DNA of 64,000 nucleotides from Flavobacteriales bacterium (GCA_015075325.1 JABTUP010000012.1:34308-98307), one strand, 5' to 3'; shown: positions 7,991 to 18,659, counted from the stretch's first letter. The notes: generated by a model not told the origin, from the letters alone. Translations and numbers: made by a program.

Positions 7991-9079
7991 TTATTTCCAG
8001 TTTAGTAAGCCTCCTTCGAGGTTTATTAAGTTATTAAATCCGTATTCTTTTTTTAAGTGTAAAATGGCTTGCAAACTACGTGCTCCACGCTGACAAACCA
8101 TTACAACTTTTTTGTTTCTATCAATTTGATTTACAAAATCGTCTAAATCATCTAAAGGAGCAATTAATGCATTTAATTCGTTAATTCGTGGCTGTTCCCA
8201 TTCTTCGCGAACATCTACAACCTGAATATTTTCTGATTTTAGCAATTCTTTTAGTTCGGTAATGTCAATAGTGTTTATCAAATCTATTCCACAAAACGCG
8301 TCATAATTAAAACTAGCAAAATGAGGTTTCATGGCCTTTGTTTTATCTATTTGTTCTTCAGATCGCTTGATGTTTATTGAGGTTGAATTTCCGCTTAAAG
8401 CATCGTAAATAAGTAATTTGCCCGAAAGTACTGTTCCTATTTCGAGAATTATTTTTAGCGTTTCGTTGGCTTGTTGTGTTCCAATTAATCCGGGTAAAAC
8501 ACCAATTACACCAATTTGTGAGCAGTTAGGAACACTTCCAGCTTTTGGAGGTTCGGGAAACAAACAACGGTAGCTAGGTCCGTTATTGTAATTAAACACC
8601 GAAACTTGTCCTTCAAATTTATAAATAGAACCATAAACCAATGGTTTTTCAGTAATTACACATGCGTCGTTAACCAAGTATCGGGTCGAAAAATTATCGG
8701 TTCCATCAACTATTACATCAAATTGTTGAACTAATTCTAAGGCATTTTTAGAGGTAAGTTTTTCAGCAAAGGCTTTAATGGTGATGTAGGGATTTTGTTG
8801 TTCAAGATGATGTTTTGCAGCTAAAGCTTTGTTTTTACCTATATCGTTAATCGAAAACAAAATTTGACGTTGTAAATTGGTTTCATCAACTAAATCAAAA
8901 TCAATTATACCAATAGTTCCAACTCCAGCAGCTGTTAAATATAGAAGTACCGGACAACCCAATCCACCAGCACCAATAACTAAAACTTTGGCAGCTTTTA
9001 GTTTTTCTTGTCCTTGTAAACCTACTTTATCGAGCAATAAATGTCGGCTATATCTATGTTTTTCTTTTTCGTTTAGCAT
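7991..9079 (-). CDS. moeB: MoeB/ThiF-type adenylyltransferase with C-terminal rhodanese domain
   Basis: A 362-residue protein that should adenylylate the C-terminal glycine of MoaD and hand it sulfur. The ThiF domain (about 1-245) has GAGGLGCPVLLYL, the DFDLVDETNLQRQ loop and VDGTDNF. The rhodanese domain (about 265-362) has the active loop VCQRGARS with its cysteine. The first zinc CxxC of E. coli MoeB (CYRC) reads SYRC here and no clear second pair is seen, so the structural zinc site looks lost or degenerate. The fusion resembles MoeZ-type proteins. Its place between moaD and moaE supports the role. Confidence 0.9.
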   Translation of the reverse strand: MLNEKEKHRYSRHLLLDKVGLQGQEKLKAAKVLVIGAGGLGCPVLLYLTAAGVGTIGIIDFDLVDETNLQRQILFSINDIGKNKALAAKHHLEQQNPYITIKAFAEKLTSKNALELVQQFDVIVDGTDNFSTRYLVNDACVITEKPLVYGSIYKFEGQVSVFNYNNGPSYRCLFPEPPKAGSVPNCSQIGVIGVLPGLIGTQQANETLKIILEIGTVLSGKLLIYDALSGNSTSINIKRSEEQIDKTKAMKPHFASFNYDAFCGIDLINTIDITELKELLKSENIQVVDVREEWEQPRINELNALIAPLDDLDDFVNQIDRNKKVVMVCQRGARSLQAILHLKKEYGFNNLINLEGGLLNWK

Positions 9080-9090
9080 TTACAATAAGT

Positions 9091-9333
9091 TTAACCACCA
9101 GCAAATGGAGGTAGCAGAGCTATTTCGTCGTTTTCATTAATAACAGTATTGTTGGTTGCCATTTGTTGGTTGACAGCTATTTTAAAACTTTTGTTTTTTA
9201 AAACGGGATATTGTTGAATAAAAAAAGTTGTTAAATCATCCGTATTAGGCTGTATAGAGTTTATTTGAAGCGTTTCGACATTTTTTCCGATTGCTTCAGC
9301 TATCATTCCAAAATATATCACATTAATTTTCAT
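9091..9333 (-). CDS. moaD: Molybdopterin synthase sulfur carrier subunit
   Basis: An 80-residue ubiquitin-like protein ending in PPFAGG. The terminal GG becomes the thiocarboxylate that donates sulfur. The length and the ENDEIALLPPFAGG ending are typical of MoaD. It sits between mobA and the moeB-like activating enzyme. Confidence 0.93.
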   Translation of the reverse strand: MKINVIYFGMIAEAIGKNVETLQINSIQPNTDDLTTFFIQQYPVLKNKSFKIAVNQQMATNNTVINENDEIALLPPFAGG

Positions 9334-9343
9334 CTGTAAATAG

Positions 9344-9898
9344 TTATTGTGCTTCGTTTAATTCGATTGGGGTGTTTATGTTAAAAAATTCTTTTGATGA
9401 AAACGCGTTGGCGTCAACAACATTAAGGGTTACTTTATTTAGAGCCGATTTTATTTTTAGTTGATTGTGTTGTAATTCATCTTTAAAAATGTTGATGCAA
9501 CTTTTATCGTAAACGCCAATAACTTGGTGTGTTTTTTCGGCATTTATTGGAATAGTAACATCGGCGTTTACCGAATTTTCAATTAAAAAGTGTAATAATT
9601 TTTGGCTTACAAAAGGCACATCGCAACTTAATACAATGTTTTTATTGTGTTTTGAAAACGTAAGCCCGGTGTAAATTCCTGCTAAAGGACCAGCATTTTT
9701 AATTAAATCCTTTTTTACATCAAACCCAAATTGAGCGTATTCAGCGTTGTTTGAAACAATAATAATATCGTTGGTAATGGTTTTTACCGTATTTAATAAG
9801 TGAACTATCATTGGTTTGTTGTTGAGCAACATCAACCCCTTATCCTGTCCCATTCTTGAGCTTTTACCTCCTGCTAATATTATGACACCAATGTTCAT
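9344..9898 (-). CDS. mobA: Molybdenum cofactor guanylyltransferase
   Basis: A 184-residue MobA-type nucleotidyltransferase that converts Mo-molybdopterin to the guanine dinucleotide form used by NarG. The nucleotide-binding signature LAGGKSSRMGQDKGL is at residues 9-23, and a metal-binding aspartate lies in VLSCDVPFVS. It overlaps the DUF2490 gene by four bases. Nitrate reductase in the same window explains the need for this cofactor form. Confidence 0.88.
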   Translation of the reverse strand: MNIGVIILAGGKSSRMGQDKGLMLLNNKPMIVHLLNTVKTITNDIIIVSNNAEYAQFGFDVKKDLIKNAGPLAGIYTGLTFSKHNKNIVLSCDVPFVSQKLLHFLIENSVNADVTIPINAEKTHQVIGVYDKSCINIFKDELQHNQLKIKSALNKVTLNVVDANAFSSKEFFNINTPIELNEAQ

Positions 9899-10620
9899 TT
9901 ATTTTTTGTTATTTTTTTTACGATACTATGTCTTACAGAAACCCAAATGATTTGACCTTCTTGATAATCATCAGAACCAACATTGTTTGATAGCTGATAA
10001 TTATAGATTACTGATAGATTTAAGGTTGAATTAAATTTATAAACGGGTCCGATAAGTATTCTATTTTGATTAAAAAATTCATTCTTTTTAGCGTTCATAA
10101 AAAATTCGTTTCCGATGCTCAAGTTTAATGATTTATTATTAGAAAATTGTAACATAGGAACTACGGCTGTTATTATAAATCTTGTTCTAAAATTAAACCT
10201 ATTGTAGTTAAAATTATTGTCATAAAACAACTGTTCTTCAACTCTTACTCTGTAGTTTACTTCAATTTTTTTACACATTTTGTTTAGTACAATATCTTGA
10301 TAAGGTCTTAATTCATAAGTATGAACTTTTTCATTTTTGTATTGACCTGAAAATGCTACACCAAATGAACCAAATAAATTATCATTGATATTAAATCTTA
10401 ACGACGTTCTAGTTATAAATTGAGATTTAAATTTAAATTCATCTTTATATCTTAAACCAACATCAGACACCAAATTAATTTTATTCGAAAAATGCACTTG
10501 GTTATAATATTGAAACCATTGTTGATTATACTTATTTGTTTGTAATGCAAATACTCCATTGTATAGAAAGATGATTCCTACAAATAAAATTATTGAACGG
10601 ATTAGTGTATTTAAATACAT
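9895..10620 (-). CDS. DUF2490 outer-membrane beta-barrel protein
   Basis: A 241-residue protein with an N-terminal signal segment (IRSIILFVGIIFLYNGVFA). Alternating aromatic/polar strands with basic turns follow (RYKDEFKFKSQFITRTSLRFN), which is the DUF2490 pattern of Bacteroidota and predicts an outer-membrane barrel. Function unknown. Being inside the molybdenum cofactor operon, coupled by a four-base overlap to mobA and directly abutting the TauE-like gene, suggests a link to anion or molybdate passage. That link is inference from context only. Confidence 0.75.
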   Translation of the reverse strand: MYLNTLIRSIILFVGIIFLYNGVFALQTNKYNQQWFQYYNQVHFSNKINLVSDVGLRYKDEFKFKSQFITRTSLRFNINDNLFGSFGVAFSGQYKNEKVHTYELRPYQDIVLNKMCKKIEVNYRVRVEEQLFYDNNFNYNRFNFRTRFIITAVVPMLQFSNNKSLNLSIGNEFFMNAKKNEFFNQNRILIGPVYKFNSTLNLSVIYNYQLSNNVGSDDYQEGQIIWVSVRHSIVKKITKNK

Positions 10621-11367
10621 TTATGTAAAAAACAATTTAAAACAAGCAATTAATAAAACAAAGGCTAATAAATATTTTAATCCAGAGTGATTAAATTTTT
10701 GACTACCCAAATAACCTCCAAAAAAACCACCAACTACCGCTATTCCCACTAAAACAAACGATTGACTTTCAATTCTAACTCCACTACTTAATTGTCCTGC
10801 CATTCCAGCAGCAGAATTAACCCATATAAATAATGCAGAAACGGCTGCTGCTTCTTTCATTTTGCCCCACTTCATTAACAATATAATTGGGCTAAGAATT
10901 ATACCCCCACCAATACCTGTTAATCCAGAAAAAAAGCCAATCAAAGCTCCAACGCTTGCTCCTTGCCAAATTTTTATTTTTTTAATATCATCAGATTCTT
11001 TTCCAAAAACATTTAACATTTTTAAAATGGCAAATACTAATAAAATGGCTAATATTTTTTTATAAATAGCCGCGTCAACTTCAATTAATCCACCTAAAAA
11101 TGAAAGAGGAATAGAAGTCATAGCAAATGAAAAGAATAGATTTTTATTAAAATAACCAGATTTTGCATAATGGTAAAATGAGATTGCTGCAACAAATAAA
11201 TTAAGTAACAATGCTGTTGGTTTCATGGTTTCAGGAGCAAAGTTAAATAATGCCATTAATGCTAAGTAACCACTTGCACCACCGTGTCCAACGGCTGAAT
11301 ACATAAACGCTACAATTGGCAATAAAAGTAAAAAAAACCAAATATATTCAACATCAAACAAACTCAT
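10621..11367 (-). CDS. TauE/SafE-family membrane transporter
   Basis: A 248-residue integral membrane protein with about eight hydrophobic segments and two family repeats (YSAVGHGGASGYLALMALF near the start, FSGLTGIGGGIILSPIILL in the middle). TauE/SafE proteins move sulfite or organosulfur anions. Here it is in a molybdenum cofactor operon next to a ModE-like regulator, so an oxyanion substrate (molybdate, or export of a sulfur by-product) is possible but not shown. It overlaps the regulator by four bases. Confidence 0.8.
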   Translation of the reverse strand: MSLFDVEYIWFFLLLLPIVAFMYSAVGHGGASGYLALMALFNFAPETMKPTALLLNLFVAAISFYHYAKSGYFNKNLFFSFAMTSIPLSFLGGLIEVDAAIYKKILAILLVFAILKMLNVFGKESDDIKKIKIWQGASVGALIGFFSGLTGIGGGIILSPIILLMKWGKMKEAAAVSALFIWVNSAAGMAGQLSSGVRIESQSFVLVGIAVVGGFFGGYLGSQKFNHSGLKYLLAFVLLIACFKLFFT

Positions 11368-11699
11368 AATTCAATTTTAGAAAGTTCATTATCTAAATAT
11401 TTTTTGCATTTCTCGTTTAATGATTCAAATAATGAAATCATCTTTAATCCTTCAGCAGTTACAATTGTGCCTCCACCACCTTTACCTCCAGAGACACGAA
11501 TTACTAATGGCACTCTAGCTTCTTTATTCATGCCGTCGATTATTTCCCAAGCTTTTTTGTAACTCATTTTCATTTCTTTTGCTGCTGAGCTTATAGAACC
11601 AGTTGTAATAATTCCTTTTAATAAATCTATTCTTCCTTCGGCTAAAAAAGTGCCGTTAGCACCATCAATCCATATTCTACTTTTGATTTTATAGGGCAT
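11364..11699 (-). CDS. modE: ModE-like molybdate-responsive DNA-binding protein, N-terminal type
   Basis: A LysR-like winged-helix protein of 111 residues (KSRIWIDGANGTFLAEGRI, then GSISSAAKEMKMSYKKAW, then SGGKGGGGTIVTAEG). This is the DNA-binding half of ModE with no molbindin (TOBE) domain. A frame extending to 11747 exists. I prefer the ATG at 11699 because the Fnr-type site (11757-11768) and -7 box (11726-11733) would place the transcript start near 11722, inside the longer version. It is the first gene of the cofactor operon. Confidence 0.85.
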   Translation of the reverse strand: MPYKIKSRIWIDGANGTFLAEGRIDLLKGIITTGSISSAAKEMKMSYKKAWEIIDGMNKEARVPLVIRVSGGKGGGGTIVTAEGLKMISLFESLNEKCKKYLDNELSKIEL

Positions 11700-11725
11700 A
11701 TTTGGTTGTATTTTAAAATATATAA

Positions 11726-11768
11726 CGAAAGTAGTATTTAGTAACAAAATATTATATGATTTATATCA
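11726..11768 (-). promoter_or_regulatory. Fnr-type activated promoter of the molybdenum cofactor operon
   Basis: Site TGATttatATCA at 11757-11768. On the minus strand a -7 box TACTTTCG at 11726-11733 matches TAnnTTTG in 7 of 8 positions (as constrained by family consensus). The centres are 33 bp apart. Confidence 0.7.
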
Positions 11769-11790
11769 TCTGAATGAGCATATTGAAAAG

Positions 11791-11820
11791 AAAAAAGCCC
11801 TCACGACTTTACGTGAAGGC
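11791..11820 (-). terminator. Terminator of the nar operon
   Basis: Stem GCCTTCACG / CGTGAGGGC (one wobble pair) followed by TTTTTT on the minus strand, 20-50 bases after the narI stop. It separates the nar operon from the cofactor operon. Confidence 0.85.
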
Positions 11821-11841
11821 TTCTCAGTTGGGTAGTAAACA

Positions 11842-12591
11842 TTAATTATTTTTAAAATCTCTACTTTTTCCAGGGAAATAGTTTCTAGAGTTTCTAATTT
11901 CTTTGTTATCCCAGTTCCAAATAACCAATTGGTATTTTCTCCAGATGTAATCAATTGGAGCAACCAAAAAGTGAACAAATCGAGTAAATGGAATTATTCC
12001 AATAATTAAGAAAGCAGAAGCAATGTGCGTTTTAACCATTAACAATGCCATTGCATTACTTGTAGATAATTGTGCAATTAAATCAACATTAGGGTTGAAA
12101 GCAAAAACAGAGTATAAATATGGCGACATAACTGATGCAAACCAGTTAGAACCCCATCTGCCAAAGTAAGCAATACCTAAACCTGAGATAATTTGTACTA
12201 ACAACACAAAGTAAACAACATAATCCATGTTGTTTGATACCATTTGAATTCTTTTAGTTGTAGCTCTTCTTTTAATTAACAAAGCCAATCCAATTAATGA
12301 AGAAATAGCAAACCCAAAAGCTGAAAACTCAAGCACTAACAATCTTACAGGAGAACCATTCCAAGCTAAAACAGCACTAGGAATTAAAAACCCGATTAAG
12401 TGACCTAAGAATAACATAAGCATACCCCAGTGAAAAAACTGGCTACCAAAAAACAGTTGTCTGCCTTCTAAAAATTGCGACGACAAAGATGAAACTTGAA
12501 AGCCTTTTTTGGTATATCTATAAATTGAACCAATAAGCATTACCGCAAGTGCAACATATGGTAAGGCTCCGAATAATAAATAATCTAACAT
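11842..12591 (-). CDS. narI: Respiratory nitrate reductase gamma subunit (cytochrome b)
   Basis: A 249-residue membrane protein with five hydrophobic segments. Candidate heme-b histidines lie in FHWGMLMLFLGHLIGF (about 53-68) and in KTHIASAFLIIGIIPFTRFVHF near residue 190-210. NarI takes electrons from quinol and passes them through NarH to NarG. It is the last gene of the operon and is followed by a terminator. Length and histidine placement fit the family. Confidence 0.93.
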   Translation of the reverse strand: MLDYLLFGALPYVALAVMLIGSIYRYTKKGFQVSSLSSQFLEGRQLFFGSQFFHWGMLMLFLGHLIGFLIPSAVLAWNGSPVRLLVLEFSAFGFAISSLIGLALLIKRRATTKRIQMVSNNMDYVVYFVLLVQIISGLGIAYFGRWGSNWFASVMSPYLYSVFAFNPNVDLIAQLSTSNAMALLMVKTHIASAFLIIGIIPFTRFVHFLVAPIDYIWRKYQLVIWNWDNKEIRNSRNYFPGKSRDFKNN

Positions 12592-12616
12592 AATTTTAAG
12601 TTTTAGTTTTTAATTT

Positions 12617-13348
12617 TTAATTTGCGTTATTTAGCATTTGTCGTGATCGTTGTTTTATTTCTTCTGGTGTTGGAATAGTAGAAGTACATCCATCTCCGCA
12701 ATCGCTATGTAAAAATGCTTTTGCATAAGCTGGAATAATTTCTACTTCTTTATCAAAAACAACATCTTCAAAATCTATTTTAAATACTTTAATTAAAGCA
12801 CTTAATGCGTTTTTGTAAATATTTCCATCTTTAATTCCCTCCATAATAACCACTTTCTGTTTTTTGTTCATTACCTTTTCTCTTATTTGAGTTTTTTGGT
12901 CGCTGAACTCCGAAAGCATTTTTTCAAGAGCCGGAATTAAAGCCATTACAACTAATTCATTAACAAATGCTTCATCTTTATGTAAAGGCAACAGTCTTAA
13001 TACGTAAGGTAAATTATCAGCAAGTTCTCCATCGCAATTGTTATTGTATTTTTCTTGCTCGGCTTTCATGTTAACTAAAAATTCTCCTCTTTTATAATCT
13101 TCAGCAAAAATTACATAGCCAATATCTAAAAAGCAGATGGCTTGAATATGAAATGTTTTTTGGAAAATTTCTTCTACCTGTGCATAAGTTGAATTAGCGA
13201 TAAATTCAGAAAATCGTTTAAACTCAGCACCAGCATCTGGATAATTTTTATTTAAAAAATCTTGTATTTTGGCAACTGTTGTTATAATATCCTTATCGGG
13301 ATATTTAAACAACTCGGCGAGTAAATGATAATGTTCTAAATTTTTCAT
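12617..13348 (-). CDS. narJ: Nitrate reductase assembly chaperone
   Basis: A 243-residue cytosolic protein of the NarJ/TorD type (ELFKYPDKDI near the N-terminus, TFHIQAICFLDIGYVIF, ADNLPYVLRLLPL). NarJ holds apo-NarGH during cofactor insertion. It sits between narH and narI, as in the standard narGHJI order. C-terminal residues are more divergent than in enterobacteria. Confidence 0.88.
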   Translation of the reverse strand: MKNLEHYHLLAELFKYPDKDIITTVAKIQDFLNKNYPDAGAEFKRFSEFIANSTYAQVEEIFQKTFHIQAICFLDIGYVIFAEDYKRGEFLVNMKAEQEKYNNNCDGELADNLPYVLRLLPLHKDEAFVNELVVMALIPALEKMLSEFSDQKTQIREKVMNKKQKVVIMEGIKDGNIYKNALSALIKVFKIDFEDVVFDKEVEIIPAYAKAFLHSDCGDGCTSTIPTPEEIKQRSRQMLNNAN

Positions 13349-13420
13349 ACTATTTAAGTTTCGGGTTTAATGTTTCTTGTTTTGTGTTCTATTAACTCGA
13401 AACAAGAAACTTTAAACATT

Positions 13421-14914
13421 TTACATTCCTCTAGCAGGTTTTTCTTTGAATCCAAATCCGGTACTTCCTTTAAAGTCTCCAGTGTTTTCAAGCATTTCAA
13501 TTGCTTCCTCACGGTGAGCTGCTGGAATTACAAAACGCTCTTCAAAAGTTGCTAGCGAGGTTAATCTAAATATTGCATTTGCAGTATGTACATCAATTCC
13601 TGCTTCGTTCATTACTGTATTTAATTGTTTTTCAGTAACATCTTTAACAGTAGTGTCTCTTCTAGAAACTCTAACTGCGTGAAGTCTTTTGAAAACATCA
13701 ATTACTTTTTGATCGTTACCCGCAGTAAATAATGAAGATAAATAACGAATAGGAACTCTTAGTTTTTCAACACCAGCTAATAAGTGTTCAGAAACCGTAT
13801 CGTAGGTTCCATCAGCACTTACTGAAGCCATTGCAGGCAACAATGGTGGAACATAGAATAAGTTTGGTAAAGTTCTAAATTCTGGGTGAAGTGGAAGAGC
13901 AATTTTCCATTCTTTAACAAATTTATAAACTGGTGAATTTTGAGCAGCTTTAATTGTTGAATCAGCAATTCCATTTGCTTTTGCAGCTTTAATAACTGCT
14001 GGATCATTTGGATCTAAATAAATATCTAAATGTCTGTCAACCAATTGAGTTTCATCACATGAAGCTACTTGTTGAATTTGATCTGCATCATACAACATTA
14101 CTCCCAGGTAACGGATACGACCAACGCATGAGTGCATACAAGCTGGAGCTTGTGCCGATTCTAAACGTGGGTAGCAAAGTACACATTTTTCAGATTTTCC
14201 AGTGTTCCAGTTGTAGTAAGATTTTTTGTAAGGACAAGCAGTAACACACATTCTCCATGCTCTACATCTTTCTTGGTTGATTAAAACCACACCATCTTCA
14301 CCTCTTTTGTATAATGCTCCTGATGGACAAGAACCTACACAAGCAGGGTTTAAACAATGGTTACAGATTCGTGGTAAGTAATGGAAAGTCATTTTTTCCA
14401 ATTGGAACATAGCTTCTTGTTCTGCTTGACTTAAATGTTTAAAGTTTACATCCTGACGAGCATAATCTGGTGTTCCAGATAAATCATCATCCCAGTTTGG
14501 ACCAGCCTGAATTTCCATTGGTTCGCCTGTGATTAAAGAAACAGCTCTACCTATTGGTTGGTCATTTCCTTCAGGTGCATCAAATAAATCTTGATAACGA
14601 TAAGCCCATGGCTCATAGTAATCATCTAAAACGGGCATGTTTGGGTTGTGGAAAATATTTTTTAATCCTTTTAATTTTCCAGCACCTTTTAATGAAACGG
14701 TATCTCCATTTTTAACCCATCCACCTTGGTAAATCTCTTGATCTTCCCATTTGGTTGGATAACCAGTTCCTGGTTTAGTTTCTACGTTGTTCCACCACAT
14801 GTATTCAGCACCTTTTCTATCTGTCCAAATGTTTTTACATGCAACAGAACATGTGTGGCAACCTATACATTTATCGAGGTGGAAAACCATTGATATTTGC
14901 GATCTTATATTCAT
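13421..14914 (-). CDS. narH: Respiratory nitrate reductase beta subunit
   Basis: A 497-residue iron-sulfur protein. It carries four cysteine groups for one [3Fe-4S] and three [4Fe-4S] clusters: DKCIGCHTCSVACK near the start, ICNHCLNPACVGSCPSG, ERCRAWRMCVTACPYK and CVLCYPRLESAQAPACMHSC. The W in CRAWRMC marks the three-iron cluster of NarH. It carries electrons from NarI to NarG on the cytoplasmic side. Confidence 0.96.
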   Translation of the reverse strand: MNIRSQISMVFHLDKCIGCHTCSVACKNIWTDRKGAEYMWWNNVETKPGTGYPTKWEDQEIYQGGWVKNGDTVSLKGAGKLKGLKNIFHNPNMPVLDDYYEPWAYRYQDLFDAPEGNDQPIGRAVSLITGEPMEIQAGPNWDDDLSGTPDYARQDVNFKHLSQAEQEAMFQLEKMTFHYLPRICNHCLNPACVGSCPSGALYKRGEDGVVLINQERCRAWRMCVTACPYKKSYYNWNTGKSEKCVLCYPRLESAQAPACMHSCVGRIRYLGVMLYDADQIQQVASCDETQLVDRHLDIYLDPNDPAVIKAAKANGIADSTIKAAQNSPVYKFVKEWKIALPLHPEFRTLPNLFYVPPLLPAMASVSADGTYDTVSEHLLAGVEKLRVPIRYLSSLFTAGNDQKVIDVFKRLHAVRVSRRDTTVKDVTEKQLNTVMNEAGIDVHTANAIFRLTSLATFEERFVIPAAHREEAIEMLENTGDFKGSTGFGFKEKPARGM

Positions 14915-14934
14915 AATTTGAAGTTTTAAGTTTT

Positions 14935-14970
14935 AAATGTTGAATTGTAAATAGTTACAATTCAACATTT
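14935..14970. other. Perfect hairpin between narG and narH
   Basis: A 16-bp perfect stem (14935-14950 with 14955-14970) and a four-base loop ATAG fill half of the 71-base gap between narG and narH. There is no T-run directly after it on the minus strand, so it is more likely an mRNA processing or stabilising structure than a full terminator. Confidence 0.7.
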
Positions 14971-14985
14971 ATAATTCAACATTTT

Positions 14986-17900
14986 TTAATATTCTACTTT
15001 AGTCATTTTACGAACTAACACATGAGTATCACGGTTAACTCCTACTGGTCCCCAATAATTGAAGTGGTAAGAGAATTGTCCGTAACCACCACACATTAAG
15101 TTTGGTTTTAAGTGAACTCTAGTAAACGAGTTGTTCATTCCACCACGTCTTGCTTCACCGTTTTTGCCTTTTCTTTCTTGAGATTTAGCAATGTTATAGG
15201 TTCTTTCAACAGCGTGATAAACAATACAAACACCTTTAGGGATACGAGCACTTACACAAGCACGAGTTACATAAGTACCGTGGTCGTTATATACTTCAAC
15301 GTGGTCGTTATCTTTAATTCCTAAATCTGCAGCATCTTGTTCACTTAACCAACATGGTTCGCCACCTCTCGACAAGGTTAACATTCTTAATGTATCACCG
15401 TAAGTTGAGTGAATGTGCCATTTTCCGTGAGGAGTTAAACAGTTTAACATTCTTGCTTTACCATCGTTTACAGTTACACGTAAGTCGCCATAAGCTTCTG
15501 GTGTTGGAGATGGTTTGTAAGTAGATAAATGTTCTCCGAATGCGATATAAGCATCGTGGTCTAAATAAAAATGTTGTCTTCCTGTTAATGTTCTCCATGG
15601 AACTAAGCAATCAACATTATAAGTATATGCAGCATAAGTTCTGCCCTCGTGCATTAAACCTGACCAAAGTGGTGAAGAATTGTATCGTTTTGGTTGAGCT
15701 TGTAAATCTCTATATTCCATTTCGATTTGCTCGTAACCATCACCCAATCTTTCAATTTCTTTGATACCGATTTTCTTACCCATTATTTCGTAAGCACGTT
15801 TGGTAAGTTTACCGTTGGTTAATGAAGATAGTTTAAGAACTGCATTAATTGCTTCTACATCTTCTTTTAACGAAGGATATTCAGTACCATCTTCCCATTT
15901 AGTAATGTGTTGACGGTGCTCTAACATTTCTTGATAAACATCATCAACAGGGAAACCTACACCGTGAGCACTTACACCATTTTTAGCAACACCTTGACCT
16001 AAAGAAATGTATTTGTGGAAAATTTTAGAATAATCTCTTTCAACAAATGCAATTTTATGCATGGTTTGACCAGGTATTGGCTCACATTCTCCTTTACTCC
16101 AATCTAACAATCTAGGTTGAGTAATTTCGTCTTTTGAATCGTGAGATAGTGGTGAGTTTACCACATCTTTCATTACTCCTGGTAAATATTTTGGAGCCAT
16201 TGAACTGATTCGTTCTGCTAAGGTTTCAAAAATTTGCCAGTCGGTTTTAGACTCCCAAACTGGGTCGATTGCCGCAGATAATGGGTGAATAAACGAGTGC
16301 ATATCGGTTGAATTAATATCAGCTTTTTCGTACCATGATGCAGTTGGAAGAACGATATCAGAATATAATGCAGAAGTATCCATACGGAAGTTGATATCTA
16401 CGATTAAATCCATTTTACCTCTAGCACCTTCCTTTTTAAAGGTTATGTCTTCAACTAAATCACCAGCAACTTCGTCAGCAATTTTATTGGTGTGAGTTCC
16501 TAAATAGTGATCTAAGAAATACTCATGACCTTTTGCTGATGTACCAATGGCATTACCTTTCCAAATAAACCAGTTTCTTGGGAAGTTAATTTCTTCATCT
16601 GGCTCAACCACAGCGTGTTTAAGTTCTCCAGATTTTAATTGTTTAACGATATAGTTTCTCATTTCATCATCAGTATTACAACCAGCATTTTGAGCCTCTT
16701 TAACAATTTCAAAATTGTTTTTGTTGTACTGAGGATAATAAGGCATCCAACCGTTTCGAACTGCTTTTACAGCCCAGTCGGCAGTATGCATGTGAGCTAA
16801 TTTGTTTTCAGGTACAGAGTTGTAATATCTTTGGTTTCCATCATATCTCCATTGCGAAGAGTTGATGTAGTGCCAAATTGGACCTTGTTGTAATCTTGGA
16901 ATTGTTCCCCAGTCTTTAGAACTCATTACAGTTGACCATGATTCCATTGGAGCAAGTTTTTCTTGACCAACGTAATGGTTCATACCACCACCATTTTTAC
17001 CGTTGCAACCAGTAAGCATTTGAGCCATAATAGCTGCACGATACATTAAGTTTCCGTGGAACCAGTGGTTAATAGCAGCACCAACAATTACCATACATTT
17101 TCCTTCGGTAACTTCGGCTGTATTTGCCCACTCACGAGCCAATTGTAATACGGTATCTTTACCAATTCCTGTAAATATTTCTTGCCAAGCAGGTGTATAG
17201 GCTTGGTCTTTTTCATCGTAAGATTTTGGATAATCTCCTGCTAAACCTCTACCAACACCGTATTGCGACATGGTTAAATCGTAGATGGTTGCAACTGGCA
17301 CTTTTTCGCCTGAAGCTAATGTTAAGTAACGAACAGGAACTCCTCTCATTGCTTTTTTATCTAAACCATATTCTACGAATTCTACTTGAGCAACATCATC
17401 ATGTTTGTCGATAAATGTTAATTCTGGATCGTATTCAGCACCAGTAACATCATCAGTATAAGTTAAATTCCAGTTACCATCTTTACCATCCCATCTTTGT
17501 CCCATAGTTCCAATTGGAACTACCAAATTATTTGTTTTGGTATCGAAGTTTAAGAATTTCCAATCGCCGTTGTCAATGGTTTTATATTGAGCCATTTCGT
17601 TAGCTCTAACCATTCTACCAGGAACTAATTTATCTCCTTCTTTATTTAATCTAACTAAGAAAGGACAATCAGTATATCTTTTTACGTAATCAATAAAATA
17701 AGGAGTTTTTTTGTTTACGTGGTATTCTTGTAAAATTACATGAGTAACAGCCATCCAGAAAGCACCATCAGAACCAGCATGAACTGGAATCCATTGGTCG
17801 GCATGTTTTGTAACCATACTAAAGTCTGGCGACATTACTACTGTTTTAGTACCATTATGACGAGCTTCTGAGAAGAAGTGAATATCTGGTGTTCTTGTCA

Positions 17901-18627
17901 TACCAAGGTTTGCACCCATTGATACGATAAATTTAGAAACATACCAGTCGGCACTTTCGCAAACGTCGGTTTGTTCACCCCAAATTTCTGGATAAGCATT
18001 AGGTAAATCGCAATACCAATCGTAGAAAGAAAGGTTAACTCCACCCATTAACTGGATATAACGAGCTCCAGCAGCGTAGCTTAACATACTTTTTGCAGGA
18101 ATTGGTGCGAAACCAATGATACGGTCAGAACCATATTTTTGAACAGTGTAGATGTTTGCAGCAGCAATTAAATCCAATGCTTCATCCCATCTAACTCTTC
18201 TAAATCCGCCTTTACCTCTTGCTCTTTGGTATCTAGCACGTTTTACAGGGTCTTTTTGTAAATTTTCCCAAGCTTTAACTAAATCACCACCTGCCGCTTC
18301 TTTTTCTGCATTAAATAAATCTAATAATGCTCCTCGCATAATTGGATATTTAACACGGATAGGGCTATATAAATACCAAGAGTATGAAATACCTCTTTGG
18401 CAACCTCTTGGTTCATAAGGTGGAACCTCTTTATTAAATTGAGGGTAATCTAATTGTTGCATTTCCCATACTACAATTCCATCTTTAACGTGAATTGCCC
18501 ATGAGCAACCACCTGTACAGTTTACACCGTGAGTACTACGTACTACTTTATCATACTGCCATCTGTTACGATAAAATTCTTCCCATTTTCTGGTTTTCGG
18601 TGATATTATATCTTCAATCCAACTCAT
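14986..18627 (-). CDS. narG: Respiratory nitrate reductase alpha subunit, molybdenum catalytic subunit
   Basis: A 1213-residue molybdopterin oxidoreductase that reduces nitrate to nitrite. The N-terminus [14 protein letters not shown] carries the His-Cys ligands of the FS0 cluster. [17 protein letters not shown] is the NarG active-site region with the Mo-ligand aspartate nearby. [20 protein letters not shown] and [10 protein letters not shown] mark the C-terminal cofactor domain. No Tat signal is present, so the active site faces the cytoplasm as in E. coli NarG. This explains the two nitrate transporters in the window. Confidence 0.97.
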   Translation of the reverse strand: MSWIEDIISPKTRKWEEFYRNRWQYDKVVRSTHGVNCTGGCSWAIHVKDGIVVWEMQQLDYPQFNKEVPPYEPRGCQRGISYSWYLYSPIRVKYPIMRGALLDLFNAEKEAAGGDLVKAWENLQKDPVKRARYQRARGKGGFRRVRWDEALDLIAAANIYTVQKYGSDRIIGFAPIPAKSMLSYAAGARYIQLMGGVNLSFYDWYCDLPNAYPEIWGEQTDVCESADWYVSKFIVSMGANLGMTRTPDIHFFSEARHNGTKTVVMSPDFSMVTKHADQWIPVHAGSDGAFWMAVTHVILQEYHVNKKTPYFIDYVKRYTDCPFLVRLNKEGDKLVPGRMVRANEMAQYKTIDNGDWKFLNFDTKTNNLVVPIGTMGQRWDGKDGNWNLTYTDDVTGAEYDPELTFIDKHDDVAQVEFVEYGLDKKAMRGVPVRYLTLASGEKVPVATIYDLTMSQYGVGRGLAGDYPKSYDEKDQAYTPAWQEIFTGIGKDTVLQLAREWANTAEVTEGKCMVIVGAAINHWFHGNLMYRAAIMAQMLTGCNGKNGGGMNHYVGQEKLAPMESWSTVMSSKDWGTIPRLQQGPIWHYINSSQWRYDGNQRYYNSVPENKLAHMHTADWAVKAVRNGWMPYYPQYNKNNFEIVKEAQNAGCNTDDEMRNYIVKQLKSGELKHAVVEPDEEINFPRNWFIWKGNAIGTSAKGHEYFLDHYLGTHTNKIADEVAGDLVEDITFKKEGARGKMDLIVDINFRMDTSALYSDIVLPTASWYEKADINSTDMHSFIHPLSAAIDPVWESKTDWQIFETLAERISSMAPKYLPGVMKDVVNSPLSHDSKDEITQPRLLDWSKGECEPIPGQTMHKIAFVERDYSKIFHKYISLGQGVAKNGVSAHGVGFPVDDVYQEMLEHRQHITKWEDGTEYPSLKEDVEAINAVLKLSSLTNGKLTKRAYEIMGKKIGIKEIERLGDGYEQIEMEYRDLQAQPKRYNSSPLWSGLMHEGRTYAAYTYNVDCLVPWRTLTGRQHFYLDHDAYIAFGEHLSTYKPSPTPEAYGDLRVTVNDGKARMLNCLTPHGKWHIHSTYGDTLRMLTLSRGGEPCWLSEQDAADLGIKDNDHVEVYNDHGTYVTRACVSARIPKGVCIVYHAVERTYNIAKSQERKGKNGEARRGGMNNSFTRVHLKPNLMCGGYGQFSYHFNYWGPVGVNRDTHVLVRKMTKVEY

Positions 18628-18659
18628 AATTTTAAGTTTAGTTTATTATTCAATACTAT

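Noticed and set aside
11766..11978. 70-codon frame on the minus strand over the nar terminator
   Set aside because: It overlaps the end of narI in another frame and contains the terminator.
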